In this document: positions 60,134 to 64,000 of the stretch, one piece after another
Numbering within the stretch: position 1 is the stretch's first letter
Layout of the letters: every line of letters starts with the position of its first letter
Source: Kiritimatiellia bacterium
GTDB lineage: Bacteria > Verrucomicrobiota > Kiritimatiellia > JAFGHX01
Length of the DNA: 64,000 bases
Direction: 5' to 3'
Assembly: GCA_016929905.1 (NCBI GenBank)
Contig: JAFGHX010000462.1
Location: forward strand, 40,708 to 104,707
Program-made: the position numbers and the translations under genes
The notes under the pieces: generated by a model
Told to the model about the DNA's origin: nothing
The model's database searches: none
What the model saw: only the letters and a program-made list of their open reading frames with translations

Positions 60134-61645
60134 ATGACCCGACCGAACATCCTGCTCATCACCTCCGATCAGCAGCACTGGAACACGCTCGGCTGCAGCA
60201 ACCCGGAAGTCCGGACGCCCAACCTCGACAAACTGGCGGGCCAAGGCACCCGGTTCACGCGCGCCTACTGCCCGAACCCGACCTGCACCCCCACGCGGGC
60301 TTCGATCATCACCGGCCAATACCCCAGCCAGCACGGGGCCTGGTCGCTCGGCACAAAGCTGTCCGAGAAGACGCACACGGTCGGTGACGACTTCCGCAAG
60401 GCCGGCTACCGCACCGCGCTCGTGGGCAAAGCCCACTTCCAGCCGACGCGCAGCACCGACGAGTTCTCCTCGCTGGAGTCCATGGGCGTCCTGCAGGACC
60501 TCGACTTCTGGCGGGCGTTCAACGAGCCCTTCTACGGGTTCGAACATGTGGAGCTCGCCCGTAATCACGGCGACGAGCAGCTCGTGGGCCAACATTACGC
60601 CATCTGGATGGAGGAGAAGGGCTGCACGAACTGGCGCGATTACTTCCGCCAGCCCACGGGAAACGCGCCGCCCGGCTCGCTCCGGCACCGGTGGCCGATT
60701 CCGGAGGAGTACCACTACGACAACTGGATCTCCGAACGCACAAACGCGCTCATGGAGCGGTACGCAGAGGCCGGCGACCCGTTCTTCCTCTGGGCCAGCT
60801 TCTTCGACCCACACCCGCCCTACCTCGTACCGGAGCCGTGGGACACGATGTACGACCCCGAAAAACTGACCGTGCCGGCCATGGTCGAAGGGGAACACGA
60901 CAAGAACCCGCCGCACTTCAGGCTCACGCAAACCCGGAACCCGGACTGGTCGCCCTGGAAGGAGACCGGCTGGCACATGCACGGGTTCACCAGCCACCTG
61001 CACGACCGCAAGGCGCTGGCGAAGAACATCGCGGTCTACTACGGCATGATCAGCCTGATGGACAGGCACATCGGCCTTGTTCTGGACAAACTCGACGCAC
61101 TCGGCCTCGCCGACAACACGCTGGTCGTGTTCACGACCGACCACGGCCACTTCTACGGGCATCACGGGCTGATCGCCAAGGGCGCGTTCCACTACGAAGA
61201 CATGATCCGGATCCCGTTCCTCGTGCGCTATCCCGGGCGCGTGCCCGCCGGCAAGACCAGCCCGGCCCTGCAAAGCCTCGTCGATCTGGCGCAGAGCTTA
61301 CTCGGCATCGCGGGCATCCCCGCCCCCAGAACGATGACGGGGGTCAACCAGAGCGGGGTCTGGTTCGGACAACGGGACCGGGCCCGTGATCAGGTGATCG
61401 TCGAGAACCGGCACGAACCCACCACCATTCACGTGAAGACATACGTCGACGACCGCTACAAGATCACCGTGTACTACAACCAGCCCTATGGCGAACTGTT
61501 CGACCTGCAGGCGGATCCGGGCGAACTCAACAACCTGTGGGACGAGCCCGGCAGCGCGGGCCTCAAGGCCCGCCTCACCCGCGAACTGCTCTTTGCCGAA
61601 ATGGGCAAAGAGCCGCTCTGGATGCCGCGCGTCGCCGTTGCATGA
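60134..61645 (+). CDS. Sulfatase (formylglycine type), tandem copy B
   Basis: The 503-residue product is a paralog of the gene before it: 86 of the first 100 aligned residues from NILL onward are identical, and the length is the same. The CTPTR site is intact with Cys51 as predicted formylglycine, and the second metal pair is in TTDHGHFYGHHG. Differences cluster in the middle (THTVGDDFRKAG; GNAPPGSLRHRW), which may alter specificity. AGAGGAGA is eight bases before the ATG. The duplication looks fairly recent. Confidence 0.93.
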   Translation: MTRPNILLITSDQQHWNTLGCSNPEVRTPNLDKLAGQGTRFTRAYCPNPTCTPTRASIITGQYPSQHGAWSLGTKLSEKTHTVGDDFRKAGYRTALVGKAHFQPTRSTDEFSSLESMGVLQDLDFWRAFNEPFYGFEHVELARNHGDEQLVGQHYAIWMEEKGCTNWRDYFRQPTGNAPPGSLRHRWPIPEEYHYDNWISERTNALMERYAEAGDPFFLWASFFDPHPPYLVPEPWDTMYDPEKLTVPAMVEGEHDKNPPHFRLTQTRNPDWSPWKETGWHMHGFTSHLHDRKALAKNIAVYYGMISLMDRHIGLVLDKLDALGLADNTLVVFTTDHGHFYGHHGLIAKGAFHYEDMIRIPFLVRYPGRVPAGKTSPALQSLVDLAQSLLGIAGIPAPRTMTGVNQSGVWFGQRDRARDQVIVENRHEPTTIHVKTYVDDRYKITVYYNQPYGELFDLQADPGELNNLWDEPGSAGLKARLTRELLFAEMGKEPLWMPRVAVA

Positions 61646-61674
61646 GCGCTTCGCGCCGCAGGCTGGTTCCCGTT

Positions 61675-61703
61675 TTGACATCATGCCCCGCTGCTGCTAT
61701 CGT
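61675..61703 (+). promoter_or_regulatory. Promoter for pfkB-agaS
   Basis: TTGACA (61675-61680) and TATCGT (61698-61703) are separated by 17 bases. It lies 74 bases before the kinase ATG and just after the last sulfatase, so the sugar-processing genes may have their own transcript. Confidence 0.55.
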
Positions 61704-61777
61704 TTGGCCTTTCGGTGACGGGCACGCGCGGCAACCGGAAGGTGCCGGCCGGCGCCTCTTGGCGGGAAAGCAGCGCC

Positions 61778-62701
61778 ATGCGTAACGTTCTCTTCGTCGG
61801 TGACATCAACGTCGACGTCATTATGGGCGGGCTGGAATCGTTCCCCGTCGCGGATCGCGAAATCACGTGCGAGTCCTTCGAGGTCGCGATGGGCAGCACC
61901 GCCGTGATCTGCGCCTGCGCCTTTGCCGCACTGGGCGGCCGCGCGGCCTTTGCCGGGCTGGCGGGTCACGACGACTACGGCGAGTTCATGCTGCGCGGAC
62001 TGGCCGCTTTCGGCATCGATACCGCGCGCGTCAAGCGTACAGACCGCGTCCGCACCGGCGTCACGGTCAACCTCATTCACGGAACGACGCGCACGCAGGT
62101 CACGTATCCGGGCACCATTTCCGAATTCTCCGCCGCCGATCTGGACGGCCTGCGGCTCGCCGATTTCACGCATGTCCACTTCGCCGGCCCCTACCAGCAG
62201 ACCCGGTTCCGCCCCGCTATCACCGGCCTGCTGCGCCAGGCGCGGGAGGCGGGAGTCTCGACGTCGCTCGACCCGCAGTGGGACGCCGGCGAACGCTGGG
62301 CATACATGGACGAATGGCTCCCGCTGTTGGACACCTTCTTCGCCAACGACGATGAGGCCATCTCCATCACCGGGGCCGCCTCGCCCCGGGACGCCTGCAC
62401 ACGGCTCGCCGAGCGGACCGCGAGGCCGGTGGTCAAGACGGGCAGAGACGGGTGCCTGCTCGCCCTCGACGGCACCGTCCGCGCCGTGCCCGGCCGGCCC
62501 GTCGAAGTCGTCGACACCACGGGTGCCGGCGACACGTTCGACGCCGCCTTCCTCTATGCTCTGCTCGAGCGCGGGATGAGCTTGCCCGACGCCGCGGCCT
62601 TCGCCAATGCGGCCGGCGCGCGCAGCTGCCTGTTCACCGGCGGCGTCGCCGCCCGCTCCTCATACGAAGACGTGCTCAAATTCATGGAGAATAACGCATG
62701 A
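61778..62701 (+). CDS. PfkB-family sugar kinase
   Basis: The 307-residue product has VLFVGDINVDVIMGGLESFP at the start, the substrate-binding GSTAVICACAFAALGGRAAF, and the ATP/catalytic signature VVDTTGAGDTFDAAFLYALL with the catalytic Asp in GAGDTF. PfkB enzymes phosphorylate sugars or sugar phosphates (ribokinase, tagatose-6-P kinase and others). Next to an AgaS-like enzyme a role as tagatose-6-phosphate or amino-sugar-derived kinase is likely but not shown. The weak ribosome-binding site is GGGAAAG. Its stop overlaps agaS by ATGA. Confidence 0.88.
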   Translation: MRNVLFVGDINVDVIMGGLESFPVADREITCESFEVAMGSTAVICACAFAALGGRAAFAGLAGHDDYGEFMLRGLAAFGIDTARVKRTDRVRTGVTVNLIHGTTRTQVTYPGTISEFSAADLDGLRLADFTHVHFAGPYQQTRFRPAITGLLRQAREAGVSTSLDPQWDAGERWAYMDEWLPLLDTFFANDDEAISITGAASPRDACTRLAERTARPVVKTGRDGCLLALDGTVRAVPGRPVEVVDTTGAGDTFDAAFLYALLERGMSLPDAAAFANAAGARSCLFTGGVAARSSYEDVLKFMENNA

Positions 62702-63900
62702 ACGCATTTGAGAGATTGCTCAGCCTGCCGGAAGCCGAAAAGGAACAGATGGGTGTGGCGTTCACGCCCGCCGAGATTGCACAGCAGCCCGCCATGTGGC
62801 GCAAGACCGTCGACATCCTGCGCGAGCGCCGCGCCGAAATCGCCGCGTTCATGCGCGCGACCGGCCTCACGGGCGCGCGGGAAGCCACCGTGCTGCTGAC
62901 GGGGGCCGGCACATCCGAATTCGTCGGCAATGCAATCTGCCCCGCTCTGCGCAGCGGGCTGAAGCGCGAAGTCATCTCCGTACCCACGACCCACTTCGTC
63001 ACCCACACCCCAGACCTCCTGGTCCCGGGACATCCGTACGTCCTGGTCTCTTTCGCCCGCTCCGGCAATTCGCCCGAGTCGCTGGCTACCGTCGAACTCG
63101 TGAAGCACGTCTCTCCCGGCACCAAACACGTCTTCGTCACCTGCAACAAAGACGGCGCTCTCGCACGGGCCGCCGACGACGATCCCGCCTGCCTGTGTCT
63201 CCTGCTCCCGGAGGAGACAAACGACCGCTCGCTGGTCATGACCAGTTCCTTCTCCACAATGGCATTTGCGGCACTCGGACTGTGCTTCACGAACCGTCTC
63301 GACTCCCTCGCCGCTCTGGCCGACAGACTCGGTACGGCCGCCGACCGCTTGATCCATGAATACGGCGACCTCCTGCACGCCTTCGCCCAACGCCCCTTCA
63401 CCCGTGCCGCGTTCCTCGGGTCCGGCGTACTCTACGGCACCATGCAGGAGTGCCACCTGAAGATGCAGGAAATGACCGAAGGCCGCGTGGCGTGCCGGTT
63501 CGATTCCTTCCTCGGCCTGCGGCACGGGCCGCAGGTCTTCGTGAACAGCGAGTGCGTCGTCATCGCCGCCCTCGCCTCCAACCCCTCCGTGCGCCGCTAT
63601 GAAATGGACCTGCTGCGCGAACTCAAAACCAAGAAACAGGGCTGCGGCACGCTGGTCATCTGCGACCGCGGCACGGACGACATCCGCCAGATCGCCACCG
63701 ATATCGTGGAACTCTGCCCGGATGAAGAGCCGGTCGACGACGCCTACCGGGTCATGACCGACGTCGTCGCCGGCCAGATCCTCGGCACATTCAAATCCAT
63801 CGCCGTCGGCCTGAAGCCGGACGCGCCAAGCGCCACCGGCACCATCAACCGCGTCGTACAGGGCGTCGTCATCTACAGCCACAAGGGCCCCAACGGATGA
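62698..63900 (+). CDS. SIS-domain sugar isomerase/deaminase, AgaS-like
   Basis: The 400-residue product has two SIS domains: LLTGAGTSEFVGNAICPAL, VSFARSGNSPESLATVELV in the first, FLGSGVLYGTMQECHLKMQE and FDSFLGLRHGPQVFVNSE in the second. This pattern matches AgaS, the galactosamine-6-phosphate deaminase/isomerase of N-acetylgalactosamine catabolism. With the upstream PfkB kinase it could convert amino-sugar phosphate to tagatose-1,6-bisphosphate. The ATG overlaps the kinase stop, and its own stop overlaps a following frame (ATGA). The preceding sulfatases suggest the sugar comes from a sulfated glycan. Confidence 0.85.
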   Translation: MNAFERLLSLPEAEKEQMGVAFTPAEIAQQPAMWRKTVDILRERRAEIAAFMRATGLTGAREATVLLTGAGTSEFVGNAICPALRSGLKREVISVPTTHFVTHTPDLLVPGHPYVLVSFARSGNSPESLATVELVKHVSPGTKHVFVTCNKDGALARAADDDPACLCLLLPEETNDRSLVMTSSFSTMAFAALGLCFTNRLDSLAALADRLGTAADRLIHEYGDLLHAFAQRPFTRAAFLGSGVLYGTMQECHLKMQEMTEGRVACRFDSFLGLRHGPQVFVNSECVVIAALASNPSVRRYEMDLLRELKTKKQGCGTLVICDRGTDDIRQIATDIVELCPDEEPVDDAYRVMTDVVAGQILGTFKSIAVGLKPDAPSATGTINRVVQGVVIYSHKGPNG

Positions 63901-64000
63901 ATGCACTCCAGCCGATGAGAGAGAGATTCCAGCCGATGAATGCACCGCAGCGGATGAGAGAGAGATTCCAGCCGATGAATGCACCGCAGCGGATGAGAGA
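63897..64000 (+). repeat. 39-bp tandem repeat, 2.7 copies, continuing past the window
   Basis: Copies start at 63897, 63936 and 63975. The first and second differ at three positions (CTCCAGCCG versus CCGCAGCGG); the second and third are identical over the visible 26 bases. The unit contains GAGAGAGAGA and begins with ATGAATGC. Because 39 is a multiple of three, copy-number changes preserve the reading frame. The repeat begins exactly at the agaS stop. Confidence 0.85.
63897..64000 (+). CDS. Start of a repeat-built reading frame, partial at window end
   Basis: An ATG overlapping the agaS stop (ATGA) opens a frame with 13-residue repeats: MNALQPMRERFQP, then MNAPQRMRERFQP, then a third copy, open to the window end. 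The overlap is the kind used for translational coupling in this operon (kinase-agaS also overlap by ATGA), so the frame is likely the next gene. Each unit also contains two Met codons and a purine-rich stretch like a ribosome-binding site, so the true start may be in any unit. Its product cannot be named. Confidence 0.45.
   Translation, partial: MNALQPMRERFQPMNAPQRMRERFQPMNAPQRMR

Noticed and set aside
63897..64000. CRISPR array at the window end
   Set aside because: The 39-bp units are contiguous with no spacers and are in frame with a start codon, so this is a coding minisatellite rather than CRISPR.

Overview
The window looks like a chromosome segment of a GC-rich, probably anaerobic bacterium of the PVC group, most likely Kiritimatiellae or Lentisphaerae. 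The points for this are four sulfatase-superfamily genes, a class III anaerobic ribonucleotide reductase, a membrane pyrophosphatase of the potassium-dependent type, small PVC-associated families (Minf_1886-like, DUF1844) and several TPR-tailed membrane glycosyltransferase-like proteins. This assignment is inferred from gene content; no rRNA is present to confirm it.

Positions 1-21670 (minus strand) form one nearly unbroken translation and transcription supercluster. In transcription order it runs tRNA-Thr, tuf, rpmG, tRNA-Trp, secE, nusG, rplK, rplA, rplJ, rplL, rpoB, rpoC, then after a probable internal promoter rpsL, rpsG, fusA, rpsJ, rplC, rplD, rplW, rplB, rpsS, rplV, rpsC, rplP, rpmC, rpsQ and rplN, which is cut by the window edge. 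The beta, str and S10 operons are joined, and the single tuf sits in the tufB position. EF-Tu has an unusual switch I and L7/L12 has a long charged N-terminal extension.

Positions 22000-34400 hold icd and hppA (minus), a solitary RelE-like toxin, two large TPR membrane proteins, a LolA-like periplasmic protein and a pair of CNNM/CorC transporters. Positions 34400-47200 hold nrdD-nrdG, a purple-acid-phosphatase-like secreted enzyme, an orphan branched-chain amino-acid-type binding protein, a third TPR membrane protein, a Minf_1886-like gene, a double M16 peptidase and a DUF1844 gene.

Positions 47200-54450 hold an unrecognised protein next to a stand-alone NrdR-type zinc ribbon, whose promoter carries a NrdR-box-like palindrome, then uvrA, an e(P4)-type acid phosphatase lipoprotein and an ECF sigma factor fused to a membrane-anchored repeat domain.

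Positions 54600-64000 (plus) form a likely sulfated-sugar utilisation locus: an IclR regulator, four sulfatase-like genes (one with Thr in place of the formylglycine Cys, two of them a recent tandem duplication), a PfkB sugar kinase, an AgaS-like SIS-domain isomerase/deaminase, and a new reading frame made of 39-bp tandem repeats that runs off the window end. The inferred logic is desulfation of glycans, then isomerisation/deamination and phosphorylation of the released amino sugars under IclR control.
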